A stretch of DNA of 64,000 nucleotides, taken from NCBI GenBank assembly GCA_965203365.1, contig OZ241878.1, forward strand, positions 3,348,001 to 3,412,000, written 5' to 3'. Positions within the stretch are counted from its first letter, which is position 1. Each line of letters opens with the position of its first letter. The notes beneath the pieces are model-generated. The model was not told the DNA's origin, did no database searches, and saw nothing but the letters and a program-made list of their open reading frames with translations. The stretch comes from VYFG01 sp965203365. Its GTDB lineage: Bacteria > Pseudomonadota > Gammaproteobacteria > Arenicellales > Poriferihabitantaceae. The position numbers and the translations under genes are program-made. Below, piece after piece: positions 9,574-18,464 of the stretch.

Positions 9574-10806
9574 ATGGAATCTTTGAATGTCTCGCCGTTG
9601 GCACCGACTGCTTTCCCGGACCTGCCGGCCGTGATGGGGGTCAGTCTGGCGGCCGTCGCCGCCAACATCCGTTACCGCCACCGGAACGATGTCATGTTGG
9701 CCGCCTTTCGACCCGGAACTCAAGTCGCGGGAGTGCTGACCCGTTCCGGAACCGCCAGTGCCCCGGTTCAGTGGTGCCGAAGGCAGTTGCCGAAGGGGCA
9801 GGCCCGGGCCTTGCTGGTAACGGCGGGAAATGCCAATGCCTTCACCGGCACACTGGGCCACCAACATGTCCGGGCGATGTGCGAAGGCGTGTCCCGACAC
9901 TTGGATTGTTTGCCGGAGGAGGTCTTTGTCGCTGCCACGGGCGTGATTGGTCAGCCACTGCCGCTGGACCGACTGGTGTCCGCATTGCCCCAAGCGGCAC
10001 AGCACCTGGATGGGGATTGGGAGAGCGCAGCGCGGGCCATTCTGACCACGGATACCTTTCCCAAAGGAGCCACCCGCACGGTGCAGATTGATGACACCCG
10101 GGTGACTCTCAACGGGTTTGCCAAGGGGTCCGGCATGATTGAGCCCGACATGGCCACGATGCTGGCCTTTGTCTTCACAGATGCCGCCCTGCCCAGCCCG
10201 GTCTTGCAGGAGCTGTTGGTAGAAGCCAACCGGCGATCGTTCAATGCCATTACGGTCGACAGTGACACCTCGACTTCGGACACCTGTCTTTTATTTGCGA
10301 CCGGGGCGGCTGACCATGCGAAACCCAGGCGGGCGCAAACCGCATCCCTGGATGCATTTCGCGAGGAGCTTGCCAGTCTGATGCAGGATCTGGCAATCCA
10401 GGTCGTCCGCGACGGAGAAGGGGCCCAGAAGTTGATTGAAATTGTCGTCCGGGAGGCGGCGACGGAGCACGACGCCCGGCGGGTCGCCAAATGCATTGCC
10501 AACTCCCCTTTGGTCAAGACCGCCGTGGCCGGTGAAGATGCCAATTGGGGCCGGGTGGTGATGGCGGTGGGCAAATCCGGTGTGGCCTTCCGCCAGGAAG
10601 ATCTGGCGATCTCCTTTGGCGGGACCGAGATCGTCCAGCGAGGAGAGCGAGTGGAGCACTACGATGAATCCTTGGTCACGGCCCATCTGCAGGGATGCGA
10701 AGTGGTGATCGACGTCGCGCTGGGATCAGGAAGTGAGGCGGCCCGGGTTTGGACCTGTGATCTGACCCATGACTATATCCACATCAACGCAGACTACCGT
10801 TCGTGA
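9574..10806 (+). CDS. argJ: Bifunctional glutamate N-acetyltransferase / N-acetylglutamate synthase
   Basis: ArgJ transfers the acetyl group from N-acetylornithine to glutamate, so arginine synthesis is cyclic. The autocleavage motif KGSGMIEPDMATML is present near residue 187; the threonine after MA becomes the nucleophile of the beta chain. NANAFTG and DTFPKG are further family signatures. The ATG at 9574 has GAGG 9 bp upstream; a GTG at 9568 would add two residues. The gene lies 39 bp after secA and 13 bp before the favoured mutT start, a secA-argJ-mutT arrangement also seen in other gammaproteobacteria. Confidence 0.95.
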   Translation: MESLNVSPLAPTAFPDLPAVMGVSLAAVAANIRYRHRNDVMLAAFRPGTQVAGVLTRSGTASAPVQWCRRQLPKGQARALLVTAGNANAFTGTLGHQHVRAMCEGVSRHLDCLPEEVFVAATGVIGQPLPLDRLVSALPQAAQHLDGDWESAARAILTTDTFPKGATRTVQIDDTRVTLNGFAKGSGMIEPDMATMLAFVFTDAALPSPVLQELLVEANRRSFNAITVDSDTSTSDTCLLFATGAADHAKPRRAQTASLDAFREELASLMQDLAIQVVRDGEGAQKLIEIVVREAATEHDARRVAKCIANSPLVKTAVAGEDANWGRVVMAVGKSGVAFRQEDLAISFGGTEIVQRGERVEHYDESLVTAHLQGCEVVIDVALGSGSEAARVWTCDLTHDYIHINADYRS

Positions 10807-10819
10807 CGGGGGCACTGAG

Positions 10820-11257
10820 GTGACCACGCCAGACAACCGTCTGCATGTGGTGGTGGGGGTGATACCGGATTCCCAAGGCCGGCTGCTGCTTCAGCAAAGG
10901 CGTCCGGGAACGCCGAAAGCGGGGCAATGGGAATTTCCCGGTGGCAAGCTGGAGCCGGGAGAGACGCCTGAAACCGCCCTGGCCCGGGAAATCGAAGAAG
11001 AACTGGGTGTCCAGATCGTTCGCCCCGAGCCGTTGGCGACCCTCCCATATGATTATGTTCATGCCCAGGTGTGGCTGGACACTTGGCTGATCCCGGCATT
11101 TCTTGGACGAGCGGTGGGCCGGGAAGGGCAGCGCATTGCCTGGGTTCCCGCACAAGCCGTACCCCAATATGACGTGCTGGAAGCGGTCCATCCGATTCTG
11201 GAAGCTTTTCAGGTCTTTCAGGCAAAGGCCAGTCACGATCATATCGACTCCCCATGA
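10820..11257 (+). CDS. mutT: 8-oxo-dGTP diphosphatase MutT-like
   Basis: A Nudix hydrolase that most likely removes 8-oxo-dGTP from the nucleotide pool. The Nudix box is complete: GGKLEPGETPETALAREI followed by EEELGV. The first strand (HVVVGVIPD) and QQRRPGTPKAGQWEFPGG match MutT. I chose the GTG at 10820, which gives 145 residues and no overlap with argJ; an ATG at 10769 would add 17 unconserved residues and overlap argJ by 38 bp. Position after secA-argJ supports MutT over other Nudix families. Confidence 0.88.
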   Translation: MTTPDNRLHVVVGVIPDSQGRLLLQQRRPGTPKAGQWEFPGGKLEPGETPETALAREIEEELGVQIVRPEPLATLPYDYVHAQVWLDTWLIPAFLGRAVGREGQRIAWVPAQAVPQYDVLEAVHPILEAFQVFQAKASHDHIDSP

Positions 11258-11996
11258 TGAAAATCTGACGGACATGGGGTTTCGTGATGTCATTCTGGAG
11301 TCTGTTCGGGATGGTGGGATGCATCGCACTGGACCTCGACCAACGAGTGTTCGCCCGGGCGGCCCAGTGTTTTCCTGACCGCAGACCGGCCCATTGGTTC
11401 GGCCCAACATGCGAACCAATGGGTCGAGCCATCCGTCCATTCCTTGAAGGTGCTTCCGTCCTCCATGGGGTGCGGAATGCCTCATTGCGCCTATGCAGCT
11501 GCAGCGCCATGAAACATCACAGGGACATCGGGAATACCTGCCATTCGGTGATCGTTGGATTTGTTGGAAAGCCCTTTACACCGCCCAATTGTGGCATCCA
11601 TGTGGAATCCCTGTTCATGTCGTAGATATACGAAGCGAGTCCACGTAAAGTTGTGATGTCTTACACAGTCAGGTTTACAACGGGTTTCGTGGGATACCTC
11701 CCGACGAGGGATTGGGGATAGCGAAAATCTCTTTATTTCATCCGATGGTGAAAAGCGAGGTCAGGGACTGGGGCTTCATGTGGATTCCAGCCGGTACCGC
11801 AATCAGATGTCGCACACAGCGGGTCGGCGGGCATCCAAGGGGATGAGCGATACGATTCAAACCCTGGCATGCAGAGTGTAAGGGTTGCATTGAGGTAAGG
11901 AGCGGTCCGCACACTGACTGATTGAGTCAGTAGGCTATCTTGTGCGGGCATATGTTGACCCACCCCCCGATGACGGCAGTTGACAGAACATCCATA
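11258..11996. other. Gene-free interval mutT/coaE
   Basis: About 740 bp between convergent mutT and coaE. No convincing gene. It contains one strong inverted repeat (see 11390-11423). Confidence 0.5.
11390..11423. repeat. 12-bp perfect inverted repeat, intergenic hairpin
   Basis: CCCATTGGTTCG (11390-11401) and CGAACCAATGGG (11412-11423) are perfectly complementary around a 10-nt loop. No T-tract follows, so it is not an obvious terminator. It may be a REP-like or processing hairpin downstream of mutT. Confidence 0.6.
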
Positions 11997-12596
11997 TCAT
12001 CGGCCAAAGCGGGAAGTCAGGGTAGTGAATAGGGACTGAAAGCGGGTTTTTAACGTGGTTAAGTCCGAGTCATTTTTCAGCACCCAGTCCGCCGCCGCCA
12101 CTCGTTCGCGGTCCGTGACCTGCTGTTTCATGATGCGCTCGATCTCTTGACGTGACATATTTCGTGAGCGCATCAGCCGATCAATCCGCCGCTGTCGGGG
12201 GCAGTGGACCACGATCACGCAATCCATGTCCCCCTGCCTTTTAGTTTCTATCAGCAGAGGAATGTCCAAGATGCAATACGGGTCAGGACATGCCTGCGCT
12301 CGCTGGTCCATTTCTTGGCGGATGATTGGATGGAGCAGGCTTTCCAGCCATTGGCGCTGGTCATCGCGGGCGAACACGATGCGCCTGAGCGCACTGCGGT
12401 CCAGATGTCCATCGGGGTGTAAAATGCAGTGGCCGAAGTGGGATGTGATGGCCGACAGCGCCGGTGTTCCGGGGCGTGTGATTTCACGGGCGATGGTGTC
12501 TGCATCCACGACGAGAATCTTTTGGTCCGCAAACAGCCCGGCCACCACGGTCTTGCCGCTACCGATCCCACCAGTGAGTCCTACCTTCGCGGCCAT
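11997..12596 (-). CDS. coaE: Dephospho-CoA kinase
   Basis: CoaE phosphorylates dephospho-CoA at the 3'-hydroxyl of its ribose, the final step of coenzyme A synthesis. The P-loop GGIGSGKT is at residues 9-16, followed by VDADTIAREI, the LID-like HPDGHLDRSALRRIVF, and VVHCPRQRRIDRLMRS. At 199 residues it is full length. The gene is isolated, convergent to mutT and divergent from the SUF operon. coaD, the preceding step, is at 28.9 kb. Confidence 0.95.
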   Translation of the reverse strand: MAAKVGLTGGIGSGKTVVAGLFADQKILVVDADTIAREITRPGTPALSAITSHFGHCILHPDGHLDRSALRRIVFARDDQRQWLESLLHPIIRQEMDQRAQACPDPYCILDIPLLIETKRQGDMDCVIVVHCPRQRRIDRLMRSRNMSRQEIERIMKQQVTDRERVAAADWVLKNDSDLTTLKTRFQSLFTTLTSRFGR

Positions 12597-12838
12597 GGTG
12601 CCGGTTCCTTGAATCGGGTGGTGTCAGGACTTGTATCTTGGGGCGTGACTGGAATGTCCGACAGTCGGGTCGGAGCCGGAGTGAAGGGTCCGTGGGTCAA
12701 GCTGGCCGTTTGTACTGGTTTTTCGCCGGTCTCGGGTTTGGGCATGATCTACAGCGTTGGGGAGACCGGAAAGCCACGGTAGCGCATTCCGCCGCCCGAT
12801 TCAGCATCTCATCTGAAAGACGATTGAGATGGTATCAA

Positions 12839-12865
12839 AAAAACCAAGTAAAATACTTGGTTTTT
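12839..12865. promoter_or_regulatory. Perfect dyad, candidate operator of the SUF operon
   Basis: AAACCAAGTA (12841-12850) and TACTTGGTTT (12854-12863) are perfectly complementary around AAA, with two more flanking A/T pairs. The right arm contains the candidate -35 box of the promoter that faces the Rrf2/IscR-like gene. An operator for that regulator is the simplest reading; a bidirectional terminator is the alternative, since the right arm ends in T5. Confidence 0.6.
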
Positions 12866-12886
12866 AGCTCGGCACCCTCATAGTAT
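12858..12886 (+). promoter_or_regulatory. Candidate sigma-70 promoter of the SUF operon
   Basis: TTGGTT (12858-12863), a 17-bp spacer and TAGTAT (12881-12886) make a good promoter 60 bp before the regulator's ATG. Confidence 0.55.
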
Positions 12887-12947
12887 TTCCCTGTCGAGGG
12901 GTTTTAACGGGCAGTCATTCTCCAGTTCAACCAGATAATTTCGATTC

Positions 12948-13427
12948 ATGCGACTAACCACCAAGGGACGCTATGCGGTCACCGCGATGATTGATCTTGC
13001 GGTCCACCAATCGCGAGGCCCGGTGTCCCTGAAAAGCATCTCCGAGGGTCAAGGCATTTCGTTGTCCTACCTGGAACAACTGTTTGCCAAGATGAAACGC
13101 CAGAATCTGGTGGTGGGGGCTCGGGGTCCTGGCGGGGGCTATCTCCTGGCCAAGGATGCCGACAGCATCACCATTGCCGATATCATCTTGGCGGTGGATG
13201 AACCCTTGGACATTACCGAATGCGAAGGGGAAGAAAATTGTCGGGATGGCAAACGTTGTCTGACACATGACCTGTGGTCAGAATTGACCGATCAACTGCA
13301 TGAGTTTCTGCAGGGAATCCGGCTGGGTGAGCTGATGCGACGCAGCGGGATCATCCAACTGGCGAGTCAGAGTCAAAGCAGCCGAATTTCCCGCTATGAT
13401 GGTCAGCGGGTCGCCATCCCGGAATGA
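12948..13427 (+). CDS. Rrf2-family Fe-S regulator, IscR-like
   Basis: The first gene of the SUF operon encodes a 159-residue Rrf2 winged-helix regulator. The start MRLTTKGRYAVTAMIDLA and the recognition segment ISLSYLEQLFAKMK are typical, with wing GPGGGY near 61. Three cysteines, C92, C98 and C104, fall at the very positions that bind the [2Fe-2S] cluster in E. coli IscR. It probably represses its own operon when cluster supply is adequate, acting on the dyad at 12839-12865. The C-terminal tail after residue 130 is serine-rich and unlike IscR. The genomic setting (sufBCD rather than iscSUA) makes a SUF-dedicated IscR paralogue likely, so I give no symbol. Confidence 0.9.
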   Translation: MRLTTKGRYAVTAMIDLAVHQSRGPVSLKSISEGQGISLSYLEQLFAKMKRQNLVVGARGPGGGYLLAKDADSITIADIILAVDEPLDITECEGEENCRDGKRCLTHDLWSELTDQLHEFLQGIRLGELMRRSGIIQLASQSQSSRISRYDGQRVAIPE

Positions 13428-13493
13428 TACCAGACACAATCAGCGAACCCACCGTCCCTACTGTCAGATATCGATTTTATCAAGTTCAATACC

Positions 13494-14945
13494 ATGTCCC
13501 AGACTGAAAGAGAATTGGCGCCGTTGCTCAAACGGGAGTATCAGGCCGGCTTCATTACCGAAATTGATTCCGACACCTTGCCGCCGGGTTTGGATGAAGA
13601 TGTCGTCAGAACGATTTCCCGGATCAAGGGTGAGCCGGAATGGATGCTGGAGTGGCGTCTGGATGCCTTTCGTCGATGGACCCAAATGGCGCCGCCCCAC
13701 TGGGCGCACCTGCACCATCCGCCGATCGACTATCAGGCGATCAGCTATTACTCTGCCCCCAAGCAGAAGCAGTTGCTCGACAGCCTGGATGAAGTGGACC
13801 CCAAGTTGCTGGAAACCTATGAAAAGCTGGGTATCCCGATTGACGAGCAGAAGATGCTGGCGGGCGTCAAGGTGGCCGTGGATGCGGTGTTTGACAGTGT
13901 GTCGGTGGCGACCACATTCAAAAAGACCCTGCTGGAAGCGGGCGTGATTTTCTGTCCGATATCCGAAGCCTTGCAGGATTATCCGGAACTGGTTCGACAG
14001 TATCTGGGGAGCGTGGTGCCGCACTCGGACAATTTCTACGCAGCCCTGAACTCGGCGGTATTCAGCGATGGCTCCTTTGTCTACATTCCCAAGGGGGTCC
14101 GCTGCCCGATGGAACTGTCCACCTACTTCCGGATCAATGAAATGAACACCGGGCAGTTTGAACGCACCCTCATTGTGGCGGATGAGGACAGCCATGTCAG
14201 CTATCTGGAGGGCTGCACGGCACCGATGCGCGATGAAAACCAGTTGCATGCTGCCGTGGTAGAACTGGTGGCGATGAAAGGAGCGGAAATCAAGTACTCC
14301 ACGGTGCAGAACTGGTACCCCGGCGATGAAGAAGGCAAGGGAGGGATCTATAATTTTGTGACCAAGCGGGGGGCTTGCCGGGGACAGGGGTCGAAGATTT
14401 CCTGGACCCAGGTGGAAACGGGTTCGGCCATCACCTGGAAATACCCCAGCGTGGTGCTGGAGGGGGATGACACCATTGGTGAGTTCTATTCGGTGGCCCT
14501 GACGAACCATTACCAGCAGGCTGATACGGGCACCAAGATGGTGCATGTCGGCAAAAACTCACGTAGTACCATCATCTCCAAAGGGATATCTGCTGGCAAG
14601 GGCCAAAATGCCTACCGCGGACTGGTCAAGGTGCTCAAAGGCGCCGATAACGTGCGCAACTACTCCCAATGTGACTCCCTGCTGATGGGCACTGAATGCG
14701 GTGCGCACACCTTTCCTTACATGGAGGTAAAAAATCCCAGCGCCCAAGTCGAACATGAGGCGACGACCTCGCGGATTGGCGAAGACCAACTCTTTTACTG
14801 TCGTCAACGGGGTCTGTCCGAGGAAGATGCGGTGTCCATGATCGTGAACGGGTTTTGCAAGGAGGTGTTCAAGGAGTTGCCGATGGAATTTGCGGTCGAG
14901 GCGCAAAAGTTGCTGAGTATCAGTCTTGAGGGCGCTGTCGGCTGA
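13494..14945 (+). CDS. sufB: Fe-S cluster assembly scaffold SufB
   Basis: SufB is the core of the SufBC2D scaffold that receives sulfur and iron and builds [Fe-S] clusters in the cytosol. The 483-residue product has the N-terminal YQAGFITEIDSDTLPPGL, the beta-helix region (FVYIPKGVRCPMELSTYFRIN), the sulfur-acceptor neighbourhood NYSQCDSLLMGTECGAHT and the end GFCKEVFKELPMEFAVEAQ. It lies 66 bp after the regulator and 44 bp before sufC. Confidence 0.97.
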   Translation: MSQTERELAPLLKREYQAGFITEIDSDTLPPGLDEDVVRTISRIKGEPEWMLEWRLDAFRRWTQMAPPHWAHLHHPPIDYQAISYYSAPKQKQLLDSLDEVDPKLLETYEKLGIPIDEQKMLAGVKVAVDAVFDSVSVATTFKKTLLEAGVIFCPISEALQDYPELVRQYLGSVVPHSDNFYAALNSAVFSDGSFVYIPKGVRCPMELSTYFRINEMNTGQFERTLIVADEDSHVSYLEGCTAPMRDENQLHAAVVELVAMKGAEIKYSTVQNWYPGDEEGKGGIYNFVTKRGACRGQGSKISWTQVETGSAITWKYPSVVLEGDDTIGEFYSVALTNHYQQADTGTKMVHVGKNSRSTIISKGISAGKGQNAYRGLVKVLKGADNVRNYSQCDSLLMGTECGAHTFPYMEVKNPSAQVEHEATTSRIGEDQLFYCRQRGLSEEDAVSMIVNGFCKEVFKELPMEFAVEAQKLLSISLEGAVG

Positions 14946-14989
14946 GCGTGATCCGAGACGCCAATCCATTTTCCATTTGTTGAATTGAC

Positions 14990-15739
14990 ATGCTATCTAT
15001 CCAAAATCTGACGGCTACAGTTGAAGACAAGGTCATTCTGCGGGGGGTCAGCCTGGAAGTGAAGGCTGGCGAAGTTCATGCCATTATGGGACCCAACGGT
15101 TCCGGGAAGAGCACCCTGGCGAGTGTACTGGCCGGTCGCGACGGGTACGAGGTCACTGGCGGCAGTGTGACATATCGGGGCATGGACCTTCTGTCCATGG
15201 AACCGGAAATCCGTGCGCGGGAAGGCGTGTTTCTGGCCTTTCAGTATCCGGTGGAGATTCCCGGGGTGAACAACATGTATCTTCTCAAGGCGGCGGTCAA
15301 TGCCATCCGTGCACATCGTGGGGAAGAGGAGCTGGATGCCAAGGACTTTCTCAAGTTGATTCGAGAGAAGGCGGCGCTGGTGGAGATGAAGCAGGAATTC
15401 CTGTACCGCTCGGTCAACGAGGGCTTTTCCGGGGGTGAAAAAAAGCGCAACGAAATTCTTCAGATGTCCTTGCTGGAGCCCCGTCTGGGCATTTTGGACG
15501 AAACCGACTCCGGGTTGGACATCGATGCGTTGCGGATCGTGGCCGAAGGGGTCAACCAGCTTCGTAGTCCAGAGCGGGCCATGGTGGTGGTGACCCACTA
15601 TCAGCGTCTGCTGGATCATATCGTACCCGACCAGGTGCATGTGCTCGCTGCTGGACGGATTATCCAGTCGGGAGGCAAGGAGTTGGCGCTGGAACTGGAA
15701 AAGAAAGGTTATGGATGGGTCGAGGAACAGGCCGCCTGA
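14990..15739 (+). CDS. sufC: SUF system ABC-type ATPase SufC
   Basis: SufC is the cytosolic ABC ATPase that drives conformational change of SufB-SufD. Walker A is GPNGSGKST (residues 35-43), the signature FSGGEKKRNEI includes the SufC-specific EKKR, Walker B is LGILDETDSGLD and the switch histidine follows in VVTHYQRLL. Length 249 is standard. There is no transmembrane partner, as expected for SufC. Confidence 0.97.
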   Translation: MLSIQNLTATVEDKVILRGVSLEVKAGEVHAIMGPNGSGKSTLASVLAGRDGYEVTGGSVTYRGMDLLSMEPEIRAREGVFLAFQYPVEIPGVNNMYLLKAAVNAIRAHRGEEELDAKDFLKLIREKAALVEMKQEFLYRSVNEGFSGGEKKRNEILQMSLLEPRLGILDETDSGLDIDALRIVAEGVNQLRSPERAMVVVTHYQRLLDHIVPDQVHVLAAGRIIQSGGKELALELEKKGYGWVEEQAA

Positions 15740-15770
15740 TGGGACGCTGGGATTGTCGAAGGTTCTTCTC

Positions 15771-17072
15771 ATGAACGACGCGATTACACAGTACGAAAAC
15801 CAGTTTGCGGCGCTCTTTCCGGATTTTTCTGCTGGAGAGCCGGATTGGATGATGCAACAACGTACCCGTGCCATGACTCGGCTGCGCCAGAACGGATTTC
15901 CGAGTCAGCGCGACGAGGACTGGCGCTATATGCCCATGCGCTCGTTGACGGCCAAGGCGTTTGACACGAACATTGACGGATGTTCGGCTTCTGTCTCATT
16001 GGATCCTTGGCCCATACCCCATCTGAAGGGTCATCGGTTTGTCTTTGTCGATGGCGTGCTGCAGGGCGTTCACTCTTCAGATCAGGAGTTGCCGCAGGGA
16101 ATATCTGTCCGGTCATTGGCCCAGGTGATCCGGCAGGTACCCGAGGAATTGTCGGCGGTGATGACCGAAGAACCCGGATCGAACCATGGATTTCTGGCCC
16201 TGAACACCGCTTTTTTTCGTGACGGATATCTGGTGGATGTGGCGGCGGGTCATGAATCGGACAGGGTGCTGGAGTTCATCTTTGTCTCGGCTGGGCAGGG
16301 GAAGGCTGTCCAGGCCCGCAATCTGCTTCGGGTGGGTGCCCAGGCCAAGGTCAGGGTGATTGAACGGCATGTCTCTTCAGATGGGTTGAATACCTTGGTG
16401 AATATCAGTAGTCGAATCATCCTGAAGCCGGGGTCGACCCTGGAATATGACTTGGTGGAAACGCCCGGCAAGGGAGTCAACCTGATTGACGACATGGTGG
16501 TGGCCCAGTCGCGGGACAGTCATTTTCGGATTCTGACGGCCACGTTGGGTGGTGATATCGTCCGCAATAATCTGCAGGTGCGGATGAGCGGCCCAGGGGC
16601 CCATTGCGAGATGCTCGGACTCTATGTGACCTATGGACGGCAACATGTGGATAACCATACTCATGTGGTGCATGCGGCTCCCCATTGTAGTAGCCGTGAA
16701 CTGTACAAGGGTGTCATGGACAAGCGTTCACGGGGTGTGTTTCATGGTCGCATCCGTGTGGAGCCCGGCGCAGTGCATACCGATGCGTCTCAATCCAACC
16801 ATAATCTTCTGTTGTCCCCGGATGTGGAGATTGATACCAAGCCCCAGCTTGAAATCTATGCCGATGATGTACAGTGTTCCCATGGTGCCACTGTGGGGCA
16901 ACTTGATGACCAGGCCTTGTTCTATCTCAGATCCCGCGGAATCGACCAGGAGAATGCCCGCTCATTGCTAACGTATGGGTTTGTCCATGAAGTACTGGAG
17001 AATTGCGAAATCCAGCCGCTGCGGGATTTTCTGGAAGATGAGCTGTCCAGGCGATTGATCAGCCATGAGTGA
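15771..17072 (+). CDS. sufD: Fe-S cluster assembly protein SufD
   Basis: SufD is the paralogue of SufB that completes the scaffold and helps iron acquisition. The chosen ATG at 15771 follows sufC by 31 bp and begins MNDAITQYENQFAALFPDF, giving 433 residues; a longer frame reaching into sufC is spurious. The C-terminal SUF domain has CEMLGLYVTYGRQHVDNHT, SRELYKGVMDKRSRGVFHG and the conserved histidine region QCSHGATVGQLDDQALFYL. It overlaps the next gene by 8 bp. Confidence 0.96.
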   Translation: MNDAITQYENQFAALFPDFSAGEPDWMMQQRTRAMTRLRQNGFPSQRDEDWRYMPMRSLTAKAFDTNIDGCSASVSLDPWPIPHLKGHRFVFVDGVLQGVHSSDQELPQGISVRSLAQVIRQVPEELSAVMTEEPGSNHGFLALNTAFFRDGYLVDVAAGHESDRVLEFIFVSAGQGKAVQARNLLRVGAQAKVRVIERHVSSDGLNTLVNISSRIILKPGSTLEYDLVETPGKGVNLIDDMVVAQSRDSHFRILTATLGGDIVRNNLQVRMSGPGAHCEMLGLYVTYGRQHVDNHTHVVHAAPHCSSRELYKGVMDKRSRGVFHGRIRVEPGAVHTDASQSNHNLLLSPDVEIDTKPQLEIYADDVQCSHGATVGQLDDQALFYLRSRGIDQENARSLLTYGFVHEVLENCEIQPLRDFLEDELSRRLISHE

Positions 17073-17511
17073 CAAGATTCCTACCCGCCGGGTGAATTTC
17101 AGTCCCGGACTCACACCACATGAACAGCTCATGTATCAGCTGGGAAACGGTAACGATCCCGCTGAAGAGATCAACTGCGTCGACGGCTCTGAACCCGATG
17201 GGGTGGATGAATCTACCATTCATGATCGTGTGGTGGCCGCCCTCAAGACGATCTACGATCCCGAAATTCCGGTGAATATCTATGATCTCGGCCTGATTTA
17301 CCGGGTTGAGGTCAAGAACCGTTTTGTCGAAGTCGATATGACGCTGACCGCTCCGGGATGTCCGGTGGCGCAAACCTTTCCTGGGATGGTGGAAGGAACC
17401 GTCAAACTGGTCCCAGGTGTTGAAGATGCCATGGTCGACCTGGTCTGGGACCCGCCATGGCGCCAGGATATGATCAGCGAGGCGGCGCGGCTGGAACTTG
17501 GCCTGATTTGA
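17065..17511 (+). CDS. sufT: SufT-like MIP18/DUF59 Fe-S maturation protein
   Basis: Residues about 50-145 form a DUF59/MIP18 domain with the hallmark IYDPEIPVNIYDLGLIY and the TAPGCPVAQTFPG cysteine motif. SufT-type proteins help insert clusters in target proteins. The N-terminal 48 residues are variable. The start overlaps sufD by 8 bp, so translation is coupled. In many SUF operons sufS and sufU or sufE separate sufD from sufT; both are missing here. Confidence 0.88.
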   Translation: MSDKIPTRRVNFSPGLTPHEQLMYQLGNGNDPAEEINCVDGSEPDGVDESTIHDRVVAALKTIYDPEIPVNIYDLGLIYRVEVKNRFVEVDMTLTAPGCPVAQTFPGMVEGTVKLVPGVEDAMVDLVWDPPWRQDMISEAARLELGLI

Positions 17512-17527
17512 TTTTTCCTTGACTGCA

Positions 17528-17848
17528 ATGAGTGACTGGATCAGTGTTGTGGCAGTGAGTGATCTGCCGCCCGGGGAGCATATGGCGGTGGAAGCGGATG
17601 GTGCGGTGATGGTGCTGGTGAATCTGGATGGGGAGTTTTTTGCCATTGAGGACATCTGCACCCATGATGGCAGCGATATTTCCAGTGGCTGCATCGTGGA
17701 TGGCTCCATCGAGTGTCCTCGGCATGGTGCGCGGTTTGACCTGAGAACAGGGGAAGTCACCGCCCCGCCTGCCTATGAACCTGTGGACGTATTTCCGGTC
17801 AGGGTGGTGGATGGTGTGGTTCAGGTTCGTGATCATCGTTGGGATTAG
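17528..17848 (+). CDS. Rieske-type [2Fe-2S] ferredoxin
   Basis: A 106-residue soluble Rieske protein. The ligand motifs are CTHDG and CPRHGARFD, separated as in dioxygenase-type Rieske ferredoxins. Such a gene is a frequent last member of sufBCD operons, although its role is not settled; electron donation during cluster assembly is a reasonable guess. The ATG at 17528 is preferred over a TTG at 17519. It lies 16 bp after sufT. Confidence 0.9.
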   Translation: MSDWISVVAVSDLPPGEHMAVEADGAVMVLVNLDGEFFAIEDICTHDGSDISSGCIVDGSIECPRHGARFDLRTGEVTAPPAYEPVDVFPVRVVDGVVQVRDHRWD

Positions 17849-18113
17849 CCAGATGAGGCGCGAGAAATCACATGGGCGGCTTGGGAAATTGACCTGGATT
17901 GATTCTCTGATCATCCCGGCGACCGATGATCGCCTGAATTAAGGTGCCAATGAGATGATTTTGTGTAACCACTCGCCTCTGTAACGGCTCCCTGAATGGT
18001 GATCCCCACGGTCGTATGGGAAGGATGAGAGTGTCTGAAATACTCCTCCCGACCCATGACGGATGGCAGGCGCGTGCCATGATTGGATACTGTCCTGCCA
18101 AAGCCAACTGGTC

Positions 18114-18464
18114 ATGAATCGACTGCAGTTGCCGGTCGGGGATTCCTCCTTTCGGAATCTTCGGACCTCGGATTGCTACTATGCGGACAAGACCGCCCAC
18201 CTCCAGCAGCGGACTCGGGCCGGACGCTACTGGTTCCTGTCGCGCCCGCGTCGCTTCGGCAAGACCCTGCCGGTCGATACCCTGCACGAGCTGTTCGCCA
18301 GTAGCGAGGACCTGTTCCGGGGCCTGGACATCCACCCCCAATGGGACTGGCAGACGACCTGTCCCGTGGTGCGGCTGAGCTTCGATGCCGAATACCATCA
18401 GTCGGACACCCTGCACAGCCGCATCCCGAACCAGTTGGCCGCCCTGCGGGCGACACGGGTCTGA
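18114..18464 (+). pseudogene. Truncated AAA-ATPase-like/PD-(D/E)XK gene
   Basis: This 116-codon fragment matches the first part of the intact gene at 24161-25729: the same MNRLxLP start, YADKT, the P-loop segment SRPRRFGKT and VDTLHELF. It ends just after WDWQTTCPVVRLSFDAEYH, so most of the ATPase domain, the arginine-finger region and the C-terminal nuclease domain are missing. Codon use is more GC-rich than in the intact copy, so it is a diverged paralogue, not a recent duplicate. Probably a remnant. Confidence 0.75.

Larger units (their letters stand above)
12597..12947. other. Regulatory interval coaE/SUF operon
   Basis: About 350 bp between divergent coaE and the Rrf2 regulator gene. 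The distal half carries the SUF promoter and dyad; no gene is seen. Confidence 0.55.

Noticed and set aside
13464..14546. 360-codon frame on the minus strand
   Set aside because: Antisense shadow of sufB.
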